Source: Aquitalea aquatica (lineage in GTDB: Bacteria; Pseudomonadota; Gammaproteobacteria; Burkholderiales; Chromobacteriaceae). Taken from it: a DNA stretch of 34,206 bases. The position numbers and the translations under genes were made by a program. Positions 27,206 through 34,206 of the stretch are shown piece after piece. Numbering within the stretch: position 1 is the stretch's first letter; each line of letters opens with the position of its first letter. The stretch lies in contig NZ_JACERN010000015.1 of assembly GCF_013911085.1 (NCBI RefSeq), positions 1 through 34,206 on the forward strand. Direction: 5' to 3'. The notes beneath the pieces were generated by a model. The model saw only the letters and a list, made by a program, of their open reading frames with translations, had not been told where the DNA came from and searched no databases.

Positions 27206-27589
27206 CCGCCGCCCTTCCGGCCTAGGGAAAAGTTGTGTCCTTGCCGCTGCCTGCCAACAGGACAAAACATGGTGCCCGCACGCCCGTCATCCCGCCTGCC
27301 GCAGCGGGCCCTTGCCTGCGCAGCCGACAGAAGTGCTCACCACATCACGCTCCCCTCTGCGGCAGCCTCACGGAGCAGATTGAGTCCGCGCTGGCGACCT
27401 GCTTTCCCCAGCCCGCTTGCAGCTTGCACAGCACTAGTCTGGAGCCGGAGGTGTTGTTTTTTAAGTACATTTGCGCAGCAGATATGCCGATGAATCTCAC
27501 CCTGACATAGCGGTGATTTTTAAGATCTTTTTGCTTTCACGCAGAGATAAGAACGAATTTTCTGAATTATTGTCTTTATTTATCAGAAA
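27206..27589. other. Intergenic region, GC-rich then AT-rich, no gene seen
   Basis: The first part (to about 27450) is GC-rich and has short open frames without ribosome binding sites or family resemblance; it may be decayed sequence. From about 27510 the composition turns strongly AT-rich, typical of a regulatory region. A spaced inverted repeat TTCTGA/TCAGAA occurs near 27560-27587. Confidence 0.5.
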
Positions 27590-27610
27590 TTAATGCTGTA
27601 TTCGCATTAA
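27590..27610. promoter_or_regulatory. Perfect inverted repeat upstream of the RND efflux promoter
   Basis: TTAATGC (27590-27596) and GCATTAA (27604-27610) flank a 7-bp spacer, ending 6 bp before the proposed -35 box. The T-N11-A type layout is compatible with a LysR-family activator site. The protein that would bind it is not encoded nearby. Confidence 0.5.
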
Positions 27611-27616
27611 CGCCAT

Positions 27617-27646
27617 TTTACATACAGACATGAATGTATATAGAAT
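27617..27646 (+). promoter_or_regulatory. RND efflux promoter overlapped by an AcrR-like operator
   Basis: A -35 box TTTACA (27617-27622) lies 16 bp from TATAGA (27639-27644) or 18 bp from TAGAAT (27641-27646). A 24-bp imperfect palindrome covers both (27619-27642), with left half TACATACA and right half TGAATGTATATA; 9 of 12 base pairs are symmetric. From memory, the E. coli AcrR operator in front of acrAB has halves TACATACA and TGAATGTATGTA, so the match is close. A TetR-family repressor of AcrR type would block this promoter. No such gene is in the window. Confidence 0.65.
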
Positions 27647-27751
27647 GCGCACTCTCCCTTGCTGCCTGTCACATGACTATGTCACCTTGCATACAGGCCA
27701 GCATGACAATCAATACAGTAGACAGCACTGAAACTAACAATATGTCCCTAC

Positions 27752-27793
27752 CTGCAGCCCCATCAGGGGCTGCGCAGCGTGCAGGGGCTGCAG
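27752..27793 (+). promoter_or_regulatory. Alternative hairpins in the RND operon leader
   Basis: GCAGCCCC (27754-27761) can pair with GGGGCTGC at 27766-27773 (tetraloop ATCA). The longer CTGCAGCCCC (27752-27761) can pair instead with GGGGCTGCAG at 27784-27793. The two are mutually exclusive, and the distal one ends 19 nt before the Shine-Dalgarno (27813-27817). Confidence 0.5.
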
Positions 27794-27823
27794 ATTTTCA
27801 CTTCAACTTGTCGAGGACATTCC

Positions 27824-29017
27824 ATGTCTATGCACTCACTTTCCCTGCCCGCGCGGCCTGGCAAATGGCTGTTATTGAGCGCCCTTGCTGCCAGCCTTGC
27901 CGGCTGCGGTCAAAAAGCCGATCCTGCGGCACAAGCAGCCATGCCGCCCATGCCGGTATCGGTCATCAAGATTAGCGCACGCAATATCCCGGTGAATTTT
28001 GAATATGTTGGACAGGCCGCCGGCTCACGCGAAGTAGAAGTGCGCGCCCGCGTGGGTGGCATTCTGCTCAAGCGGGCCTATACCGAAGGCCGCCCGGTAA
28101 AACAGGGCGATTTGTTATTCCAGCTGGACCCGGCCACTTATCAGGCCACGCTGGAGCAAGCCGCAGCCGCACTGAAAGTGCAGGAAGCCCAGCTCGCCAG
28201 CACACGCCAGGATTACGAGCGCGTGATGCCCTTGTTCAAGGAAAATGCCGTCAGCCAGAAAGACCGTGACGATGCCGTCGCCGCCTATCAGGCTGCACAG
28301 GCACAGGTTGCGGCTTCACGCGCCAAGCTGAAAGAAGCGCAGATCAATCTGGACTACACCCGCGTTACCGCGCCGATCTCCGGCATGACCAGCCAGGAAA
28401 CCCGTTCCGAGGGCAGCCTGGTGTCCACCAGCGCCGACGGCAGCCTGCTCACCAAGATTTCCCAGCTGGACCCGATTTACGTCAATTTCAGCATGTCGGA
28501 CAGCGATCAGATGAACCTGCGCAAGCTACAGGACAAGGGCTTGCTCAAGCTGAAGGACAACGGCCACTTTGAAGTGGCGCTCAAGCTGGCAGACGGCAGC
28601 CTCTTCGACCACAGCGGCTTCCTCAACTTCACCGACAGCCTGGTGGACAGCACTACCGGCACCATCCGTTCGCGTGCCTCGCTGGCCAATCCGCAGGGCA
28701 AGATCCTGCCGGGGCAGTTTGTGCGGGTCATCCTCAAGGGTGCCGAGCGCATTAGTGCCATCGCCGTGCCACAGCGTGCTGTGCTGACCACCCAGCAAGG
28801 CAAGATGGTGTGGATAGTAGGAGAAGGCAACAAGGTACAACCGCGGCCAATCACCGTGTCGCAGGACGTGGGCCTGGAAGTCCTGGTGGAAACGGGTCTC
28901 AAGCCGGGTGAGCAGGTGGTGGTGGACAACATCATCAAGCTGCGCCCGGGCGCCGAGGTCAAACCGCAGCCCTACCGGGCCGACGCCAGCGCTCCTGCTG
29001 CCAAGCAACCCGCTTAA
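27824..29017 (+). CDS. RND efflux periplasmic adaptor (membrane fusion) lipoprotein
   Basis: The 397-aa adaptor links the inner-membrane RND pump to the outer-membrane channel. It has a lipoprotein signal with lipobox SLAGC (Cys28). The barrel/lipoyl half EVRARVGGILLKRAYTEGRPVKQGDLLFQLD follows, then a coiled-coil hairpin (about 110-180). The second lipoyl half is INLDYTRVTAPISGMTSQ, and beta-barrel and membrane-proximal domains end with LKPGEQVVVDNIIKLRPGAEV. This is the AcrA/MexA family. ATG 27824 has GAGGA at 27813-27817; an ATG at 27830 is a close alternative. The pump gene starts 13 bp after its stop. Confidence 0.93.
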   Translation: MSMHSLSLPARPGKWLLLSALAASLAGCGQKADPAAQAAMPPMPVSVIKISARNIPVNFEYVGQAAGSREVEVRARVGGILLKRAYTEGRPVKQGDLLFQLDPATYQATLEQAAAALKVQEAQLASTRQDYERVMPLFKENAVSQKDRDDAVAAYQAAQAQVAASRAKLKEAQINLDYTRVTAPISGMTSQETRSEGSLVSTSADGSLLTKISQLDPIYVNFSMSDSDQMNLRKLQDKGLLKLKDNGHFEVALKLADGSLFDHSGFLNFTDSLVDSTTGTIRSRASLANPQGKILPGQFVRVILKGAERISAIAVPQRAVLTTQQGKMVWIVGEGNKVQPRPITVSQDVGLEVLVETGLKPGEQVVVDNIIKLRPGAEVKPQPYRADASAPAAKQPA

Positions 29018-29030
29018 GAGGTCCTGAGCC

Positions 29031-32000
29031 ATGTTTTCCGCCTTTTTCATCAGGCGGCCGATCTTTGCCAGCGTGATTTCCATCATCATCATGCTGGCCG
29101 GTCTGGCTGCCATCAAGGCTTTGCCCATCGAGCAATATCCGGAGATCGTACCGCCGGTGGTCCAGGTGACCGCCAGCTATCCGGGCGCGTCGGCCGAAGT
29201 CATCGCCAACACCGTGGCCGCTCCGCTGGAGCAGGCCATCAACGGTGTGGACAATATGCTGTACGTGCAGTCGGTCAGCTCCAGTAGCGGCAAATTGTCG
29301 CTCAGCGTGTCGTTCAAGATCGGCACCAACGCTGACCAGGCCACCATCAACGTCAACAACCGGGTGCAGTCAGTCACCTCGCAACTGCCGGAAGAAGTCC
29401 GCCGCCAGGGGGTGAATGTCACCAAGAAATCGTCTTCCATCCTGCAGGTGATTTCGCTGTATTCGCCGGACAACAGCTACGACACACTGTTCATCAGCAA
29501 CTACGCCTTGCTGAACGTGGTGGATGAACTGAAACGGGTACCGGGCGTGGGTGACGTGGTCAACTTCGCTGGCCAGGATTACTCCATGCGGATCTGGCTG
29601 AAGCCGGACCGTCTGGCCCAGCTCAAGCTGACACCCAGCGACGTATCCAACGCCATCAAGGAACAGAATGCCCAGTTCGCCGCCGGCAAGATCGGTGCCG
29701 AACCTCAGCCGGGCAAGCTGGACTTTACCTATACCGTCACCACCCAGGGCCGCTTGTCTGAGCCGGAAGAGTTTGAAAACATCATCCTGCGCTCCAATAG
29801 TGATGGCTCGGCGGTACGCCTGAAAGACGTGGCACGGGTCGAACTGGGGGCACTGTCCTACGACTTCAACGGTCGCCACAATGGCCGGCCCACCATTCCT
29901 ATCGGGATTTTCCTGGCGCCGGGTGCCAACCAGTTGGCCACGGCACAGGCGGTGGAAGCTGAAATGCAGAAGCTGTCCGTCAGCTTCCCCAAGGGCATGA
30001 GCTACGGCATCCCCTACGACACCACCAAGTTTGTCGAAGTGTCGATCAACGAGGTCTACCACACCCTGGCCGAGGCCATGCTGCTGGTATTCGCCGTGGT
30101 CTTCCTGTTCCTGCAGAACTGGCGCGCCACGCTGATTCCCTGCCTGGCGGTACCGGTGTCCATCGTTGGTACCTTTGCCGGCATGTATCTGTTTGGCTTT
30201 TCCATCAATACGCTGACGCTGTTCGGCATGGTGCTGGCCATCGGCATCGTGGTGGATGATGCCATCGTGGTGCTGGAAAACGTCGAACGGCTGATGACCG
30301 AGGAAAAGCTCAGCCCGCTGCAGGCCAGCTTCAAGGCCATGGAAGAAGTGTCCGGCGCGCTGGTCGCCATTGTGCTGGTGCTGTGTTCGGTATTTATCCC
30401 GGTCGCCTTCCTCGGCGGCATCGCCGGTCAGATGTACAAGCAGTTCGCCATCACCATTGCGGTGTCGGTCACCATCTCCGGCCTGGTGGCCCTGACGCTG
30501 ACCCCGGCACTGTGCGCACTGATCCTGAAGGAAGGCCATCAGCATCCGGCCCGCTTCTTTGTCTGGTTCAACAGCTGGTTTGACCGCCAGACTGCACGCT
30601 ACACCACAGGCGTCAGCTTTATGATCAAGCGTGCGCTGCTGGGCCTGCTGTTGTTTGCCGGCCTGATCGCACTCAGTGTCGGGCTGTTCCGCACCATTCC
30701 GTCCAGTCTGGCCCCGGATGAAGACCAAGGCTATATCTTGGCCGTGGCCATCCTGCCTGATGGCGCCTCGCTACAACGTACCGAGGCCACCATGGACAAG
30801 CTGGATGCCATGATGGCCAGCAACCCGGCAGTGAAAGACCGCATGTCCTTCGCCGGCTTTGACATCCTCTCTGGCGGCAACCGCACCAATGCCGGTGTGT
30901 CCTTTATCACCCTCAAACCGTGGGATGAGCGCAAGACACCCGATCTATCCTCACAGGCGGTGGTCAAGGATGTCTTTGGCAAAGGCATGATGGGCATTCG
31001 CGACGGCATCGTGCTGGCCTTCAATCCACCACCGATCTCTGGTATGTCCAATACCGGTGGTTTTGAAAGCTATGTCCAGTCGCGCGCCGGCGGCAGTGCC
31101 GTGGAGCTGGGCAATATCACCAAAAAACTGGTGGAAGCCGCAGCCAAACGGCCGGAACTGAAGGGAGTGCAAACCACCTTCTCGGCCAGCGTACCGCAGT
31201 TGTTCGTCAAACTGGACCGGGCCAAGGCCAAGTCGCTGAATGTGCCGATCAATACCGTGTTCGACACCATGCAGAGCACTTTTGGTGCGCTGTATGTCAA
31301 CGACTTCAACAAGTTTGGCCGCACCTTCCGCGTGCAGCTGCAGTCCGAAGCCGATTTCCGCAGCAAGGTGGATGACCTGCGCAATATCTATGTCCGCTCG
31401 CAGGATGGCAATATGATCCCACTCACCGCGCTGGTGAATGTGGAACAAACCACCGGCCCGGAAAGCCTGGAGCGCTTCAACATCTTCCCGGCCGCCAAGG
31501 TCGTTGGTGGTCCGGCGCCGGGCTACAGCTCGGGTGATGCACTCAAGGCGATGGAAGAAGTCGCGCAGGAAACCCTGCCGGAAGGCTATAGCCAGGCCTG
31601 GACCGGCTCAGCCTTCCAGGAGAAATCCAGCAGCGGCTCATCGGTGATGGTGTTTGCCTTCGGCATGATCATGGTGTTCCTGATCCTGGCGGCGCAGTAC
31701 GAACGCTGGAGTCTGCCGATCAGCGTGCTGATGGCCGTACCGTTTGCCGTATTCGGTGCGCTGATGGCCAATTGGCTGCGCGGTCTGGCCAACGACGTGT
31801 ACTTCCAGGTGGCACTGGTGACGCTGATCGGCCTGGCCGCCAAGAATGCCATTCTGATCGTCGAATTTGCCGTGATGAAGATGGAAGAAGGCATGGAGCT
31901 GGCCGACGCCGCCCTGGCCGCAGCGCGACTGCGTTTCCGCCCCATCGTGATGACCTCGCTGGCCTTCGTGCTGGGCTGCGTACCACTGGCCATCTCCAGC

Positions 32001-32174
32001 GGCGCAGGCTCGGCCAGCCGTCACTCCATCGGTACCGGGGTGATTGGCGGCATGCTGGCAGCCACCTTCATCGCCACCTTCTTCATCCCCATGTTCTTCA
32101 TGGTGATCATGAAATTTTCCAAACGAAAAGCGCCTCAGCTTGATAGCGAGGCAGGAGGCAAGGACCATGCGTAA
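29031..32174 (+). CDS. RND multidrug efflux pump, HAE1 family (AcrB/MexF-like)
   Basis: The 1047-aa protein is a full-length hydrophobe/amphiphile efflux transporter of the inner membrane, with twelve transmembrane helices and two large periplasmic loops, driven by proton influx. The proton relay residues are present: Asp409 and Asp410 in [16 protein letters not shown] (helix 4) and Lys938 in [14 protein letters not shown] (helix 10). The N-terminus ([20 protein letters not shown]) and [14 protein letters not shown], then YPGASAEVI, are family signatures. Substrates cannot be predicted; relatives export antibiotics, dyes, detergents and solvents. The gene overlaps the outer-membrane channel gene by 8 bp. 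Confidence 0.95.
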   Translation: MFSAFFIRRPIFASVISIIIMLAGLAAIKALPIEQYPEIVPPVVQVTASYPGASAEVIANTVAAPLEQAINGVDNMLYVQSVSSSSGKLSLSVSFKIGTNADQATINVNNRVQSVTSQLPEEVRRQGVNVTKKSSSILQVISLYSPDNSYDTLFISNYALLNVVDELKRVPGVGDVVNFAGQDYSMRIWLKPDRLAQLKLTPSDVSNAIKEQNAQFAAGKIGAEPQPGKLDFTYTVTTQGRLSEPEEFENIILRSNSDGSAVRLKDVARVELGALSYDFNGRHNGRPTIPIGIFLAPGANQLATAQAVEAEMQKLSVSFPKGMSYGIPYDTTKFVEVSINEVYHTLAEAMLLVFAVVFLFLQNWRATLIPCLAVPVSIVGTFAGMYLFGFSINTLTLFGMVLAIGIVVDDAIVVLENVERLMTEEKLSPLQASFKAMEEVSGALVAIVLVLCSVFIPVAFLGGIAGQMYKQFAITIAVSVTISGLVALTLTPALCALILKEGHQHPARFFVWFNSWFDRQTARYTTGVSFMIKRALLGLLLFAGLIALSVGLFRTIPSSLAPDEDQGYILAVAILPDGASLQRTEATMDKLDAMMASNPAVKDRMSFAGFDILSGGNRTNAGVSFITLKPWDERKTPDLSSQAVVKDVFGKGMMGIRDGIVLAFNPPPISGMSNTGGFESYVQSRAGGSAVELGNITKKLVEAAAKRPELKGVQTTFSASVPQLFVKLDRAKAKSLNVPINTVFDTMQSTFGALYVNDFNKFGRTFRVQLQSEADFRSKVDDLRNIYVRSQDGNMIPLTALVNVEQTTGPESLERFNIFPAAKVVGGPAPGYSSGDALKAMEEVAQETLPEGYSQAWTGSAFQEKSSSGSSVMVFAFGMIMVFLILAAQYERWSLPISVLMAVPFAVFGALMANWLRGLANDVYFQVALVTLIGLAAKNAILIVEFAVMKMEEGMELADAALAAARLRFRPIVMTSLAFVLGCVPLAISSGAGSASRHSIGTGVIGGMLAATFIATFFIPMFFMVIMKFSKRKAPQLDSEAGGKDHA

Positions 32175-33561
32175 ACGCACACTCCCCTTGCTGCTAAGCC
32201 TGGCTCTCACGGCCTGCGCGGTCGGCCCGGACTACAGCCGGCCCAAGTTCGACCTGCCGGCCAGCACGACAACGCAGCAGGCCAGCATAGCCAGCGACTG
32301 GTGGCAGCAGTTCAACGACCCGGTGCTTGATCAGCTGATTAGCGAAGCCCTGCAACACAACCAGGATCTGGCGCTGTCAGCCGCTCAGGTAGACGAAGCC
32401 GCTGCACTGGCCGGCATCGCTCGCGCCCAGTTGCTACCCAGCCTCGCCGCCAATGCCGGCTACCAGCGCGCTCGTACCTCGGCCGAAACCACCACGCCCG
32501 GCAGCCCGCTGGTGGCCGATGTCCGCAATGCCAATCTGACGGCCAGCTGGGAGCTGGACTTATGGGGCAAGCTGCGCCGCAGCAGCGAAGCGGCACGCGC
32601 CACCCTGGCAGCCAGCCAGTACAGTCGCGATGCAGCCAGACTGTCGCTCAGCGCCCTGGTGGCGCAAACCTATTTCCAGATGCGCGCCTTCGATGCACAG
32701 CTGGATATTGCCAAGCGCACGCTGGACAGCCGCGAATCTTCATTGCAGCTCCGCCAGAAGCGCTTCAAGGGCGGCATGACCTCCGAGCTGGACATGCGCC
32801 AGGCCGAATCGGAAGCTGCCTCGGCACGTGCCACCATTCCGCAATTGAGCAAGTCACTGCAGCAAACTGAAACTGCGCTGGCCGTCTTGCTGGGTCGCAC
32901 GCCACGCGAACTGCTGGAAGGCAAGCTGCAGCGGGGTCAGGCCATTGACCTGCTGAATGTGCCACCCAGCATTCCAGCCGATTTGTCATCCGGCCTGCTG
33001 GAACGCCGCCCGGATCTGGCAGCGGCCGAAGCACAGCTGATCGCCGCCAATGCCCGCATCGGCGTGGCCAAAGCAGCCTACTTCCCCAGCATCAGCCTGA
33101 CCGGTGCACTCGGCTCGCAAAGCCTGTCGATGGAAACGCTGTTCAGCGGTGCCACCCGCACCTGGAGTTTTGTCGGCAATGCGACGGCACCCATCTTCAA
33201 CTTTGGCCAGACCGGCCTGAATGTTGATGCTGCCAGCGCCCGCCAGCGCCAGGCACTGGCCCAGTACCAGAAATCGGTGCAGACCGCCTTCAAGGAAACA
33301 CAGGATGCACTGGTTGCCAGCAGCGCGGCACGCGAGGTACAGGAAGCCCAGACCACCCAGTTGACTGCCCTTAACCGGGCGCTGCATCTGGCGACACTGC
33401 GCTACGACAACGGCTATTCCAGCTATCTGGATGTACTGGATGCAGAGCGCAACACCTTTCAGGCTGAGCTGAATCTGGTCAATGCCAAGCTGGATCGTCT
33501 GAACGCGGCCATCAGTCTATACAAGGCCCTGGGTGGAGGCTGGGAAAACAAGACAAATTGA
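32167..33561 (+). CDS. Outer-membrane efflux channel lipoprotein (OprM/NodT family)
   Basis: The 464-aa protein forms the trimeric outer-membrane exit duct of the RND system. It has a lipobox LTAC (Cys17) followed by the AVGPDYSRP motif typical of OprM-type channels. The two internally repeated outer-membrane efflux domains (about 55-245 and 270-455) follow. [37 protein letters not shown]-like sequence marks the second repeat, and [21 protein letters not shown] marks its end. ATG 32167 is chosen because AGGAGGCAAGGA lies upstream and the signal peptide begins there. It overlaps the pump gene by 8 bp. A strong terminator follows, so the efflux operon has three genes. Confidence 0.94.
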   Translation: MRKRTLPLLLSLALTACAVGPDYSRPKFDLPASTTTQQASIASDWWQQFNDPVLDQLISEALQHNQDLALSAAQVDEAAALAGIARAQLLPSLAANAGYQRARTSAETTTPGSPLVADVRNANLTASWELDLWGKLRRSSEAARATLAASQYSRDAARLSLSALVAQTYFQMRAFDAQLDIAKRTLDSRESSLQLRQKRFKGGMTSELDMRQAESEAASARATIPQLSKSLQQTETALAVLLGRTPRELLEGKLQRGQAIDLLNVPPSIPADLSSGLLERRPDLAAAEAQLIAANARIGVAKAAYFPSISLTGALGSQSLSMETLFSGATRTWSFVGNATAPIFNFGQTGLNVDAASARQRQALAQYQKSVQTAFKETQDALVASSAAREVQEAQTTQLTALNRALHLATLRYDNGYSSYLDVLDAERNTFQAELNLVNAKLDRLNAAISLYKALGGGWENKTN

Positions 33562-33580
33562 TATTTGATCAAGATGTACA

Positions 33581-33606
33581 AAAGCCGCTGCAAAGCGGCT
33601 TTTTTT
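33581..33606 (+). terminator. Terminator of the RND efflux operon
   Basis: AAAGCCGCT (33581-33589) pairs with AGCGGCTTT (33594-33602) around a GCAA tetraloop, with a T-run to 33606. It lies 19 bp after the channel gene's stop. Confidence 0.88.
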
Positions 33607-33622
33607 GTGTGCTACATCCCGC

Positions 33623-33976
33623 TCAGCGCTGCTGTCGGTACTGTTTCAGGGTAGTGCGTAGCCAGACTGCAGACTCCTGTACCGGAGCCCCCGGACAAGC
33701 CAGATGGTAAGGCTTACCGGAAAGATAGCTTTTGCTGGCAACCCCCTGGATAAAATCATCGGCGCTACGGACCTGATCCCCGGCTTTATCCAGTTTCATT
33801 CTCAGGTGATCCACCGCCGTCGCGGCATCATACCAACTACCGCTACGCTCAAATCGGCATTGCGAACTAGCAATTTTAGTCAATAAAAACTGAATCTCCT
33901 GTCCAGCTACCCCGGTAGGCATCGCTAGTGCCTGCTGCACAGCAAGCAACAGCAGGACTGCTCCATATTTCTGCAT
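33623..33976 (-). CDS. Secreted DUF5329 family protein
   Basis: The 117-aa precursor has a Sec signal peptide (MQKYGAVLLLLAVQQALA, cleavage after ALA near residue 18). The mature protein of about 99 residues shows the DUF5329 pattern: IASSQCRFERSGSWYDAATAVDHLRMKLDKAG, then SADDFIQGVASKSYLSGKPYHLACPG, then SAVWLRTTLKQYR. The two cysteines (in SQCRF and LACPG) probably form a disulfide in the periplasm. Function is unknown. ATG 33976 has GGAGA upstream; an upstream in-frame ATG (33994) is less likely. It converges with the efflux operon. Confidence 0.85.
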   Translation of the reverse strand: MQKYGAVLLLLAVQQALAMPTGVAGQEIQFLLTKIASSQCRFERSGSWYDAATAVDHLRMKLDKAGDQVRSADDFIQGVASKSYLSGKPYHLACPGAPVQESAVWLRTTLKQYRQQR

Positions 33977-34091
33977 CGTGTCTCCACTCATCAAGGACTA
34001 TTGGCACCACCACTCCACGATCATGCCGGCCCTCATTCGATATGGCCAGCAACAGTAGCTGCTGCAGCAAGACCTCTGTCAGACGCAACAA
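33977..34091. other. Short intergenic stretch, no gene seen
   Basis: This region contains the upstream sequence of the DUF5329 gene. No clear promoter boxes or additional open frame with a ribosome binding site are visible. Confidence 0.4.
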
Positions 34092-34110
34092 AGCCGCCCA
34101 GGTGGCGGCT
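34092..34110 (-). terminator. Second minus-strand hairpin after the right-edge rRNA operon
   Basis: AGCCGCC (34092-34098) pairs with GGCGGCT (34104-34110). On the minus strand it is followed by TTTGTTG, a weak T-run. It could act as a back-up terminator behind the one at 34164-34189. Confidence 0.45.
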
Positions 34111-34160
34111 GTGCGGGCATCAGCAGCGGCGCGAACGGCCGCAATGCAGCACCGCCATGC

Positions 34161-34189
34161 AAAAAGCCCAGCTCGATTGAGCTGGGCTT
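34161..34189 (-). terminator. Minus-strand intrinsic terminator, probably of an rRNA operon
   Basis: An 11-bp perfect stem, AAGCCCAGCTC (34164-34174) with GAGCTGGGCTT (34179-34189), closes a 4-nt loop. On the minus strand it continues into TTTTTG. It must end a transcript coming from the right of the window. Confidence 0.8.
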
Positions 34190-34193
34190 CTAA

Positions 34194-34206
34194 TGGGGAG
34201 TCTGGC
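34194..34206 (-). rRNA. Possible 3' end of a 5S rRNA gene (partial)
   Basis: The last bases read GCCAGACTCCCC on the minus strand. The 3' strand of the terminal 5S rRNA helix in betaproteobacteria typically ends in a GCCAGRC-type sequence, and a terminator follows at once. Only about a dozen bases are present, so this is an inference from the fragment, the following terminator and the rrn promoter at the other edge. Confidence 0.4.

Noticed and set aside
27230-27500. Small coding genes in the gap before the RND operon
   Set aside because: Short frames have no ribosome binding sites, atypical composition and no recognisable family.
29370-30728. 452-codon minus-strand open frame within the RND pump gene
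   Set aside because: Low-complexity His/Gln-rich translation, antisense to conserved helices of the pump.

Overview
The window is ordinary-looking chromosome from a GC-rich Gram-negative bacterium. Gene content points to a betaproteobacterium of the order Neisseriales, probably Chromobacteriaceae: mlaFEDCBA with mlaA inside the operon, a betaproteobacterial-type dapC next to dapD, ibaG-murA, slyX, rsmJ and a DUF5329 protein. The genus is inferred, not proven. I see no phage, transposase, CRISPR array or tRNA.

The two ends suggest that the window is a stretch between two rRNA operons. At the left edge the minus strand carries a strong sigma70 promoter with 17-bp spacing and a GC-rich discriminator, then a leader with a boxA-like antitermination element; a 16S gene would lie beyond position 1. 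At the right edge the last bases read, on the minus strand, like the 3' end of a 5S rRNA followed by intrinsic terminators. Such edges are typical of contigs broken at rRNA repeats.

Layout. 1-370: rrn promoter and leader, a hexanucleotide tandem repeat and a bidirectional terminator. 377-3461 (minus): argJ and recQ. 3866-8739 (plus): a lipoprotein, an orphan ParA ATPase, a CHASE/PAS sensor kinase and a response regulator with an RsbW-like ATPase output; the last three are tightly packed and look like one signalling unit. 8759-11060 (minus): comEC, split by a frameshift lying exactly in a 5-copy tetranucleotide repeat. 11170-14943: rsmJ, an MgtC-family protein, a DUF2325 protein, slyX, a GNAT acetyltransferase and an EamA transporter. 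15053-17120: dapC-dapD for lysine and diaminopimelate synthesis. 17460-21363: mlaFEDCBA, the retrograde phospholipid transport system. 21501-23711: a 53-residue protein and a chemoreceptor with a structured leader. 23977-27167 (minus): yadG-yadH-ibaG-murA. 27590-33561: a three-gene RND efflux operon behind a long regulatory region that contains an AcrR-like operator but no regulator gene. 33623-33976: a secreted DUF5329 protein.

Several blocks concern the envelope: Mla lipid transport, MurA and Dap peptidoglycan precursors, and RND efflux. The points most worth following are the repeat-length frameshift in comEC (4 copies restore one 765-codon frame, 5 copies break it), the ParA/sensor kinase/REC-RsbW cluster, the AcrR-like operator without an adjacent repressor, and the structured leader of the chemoreceptor gene.
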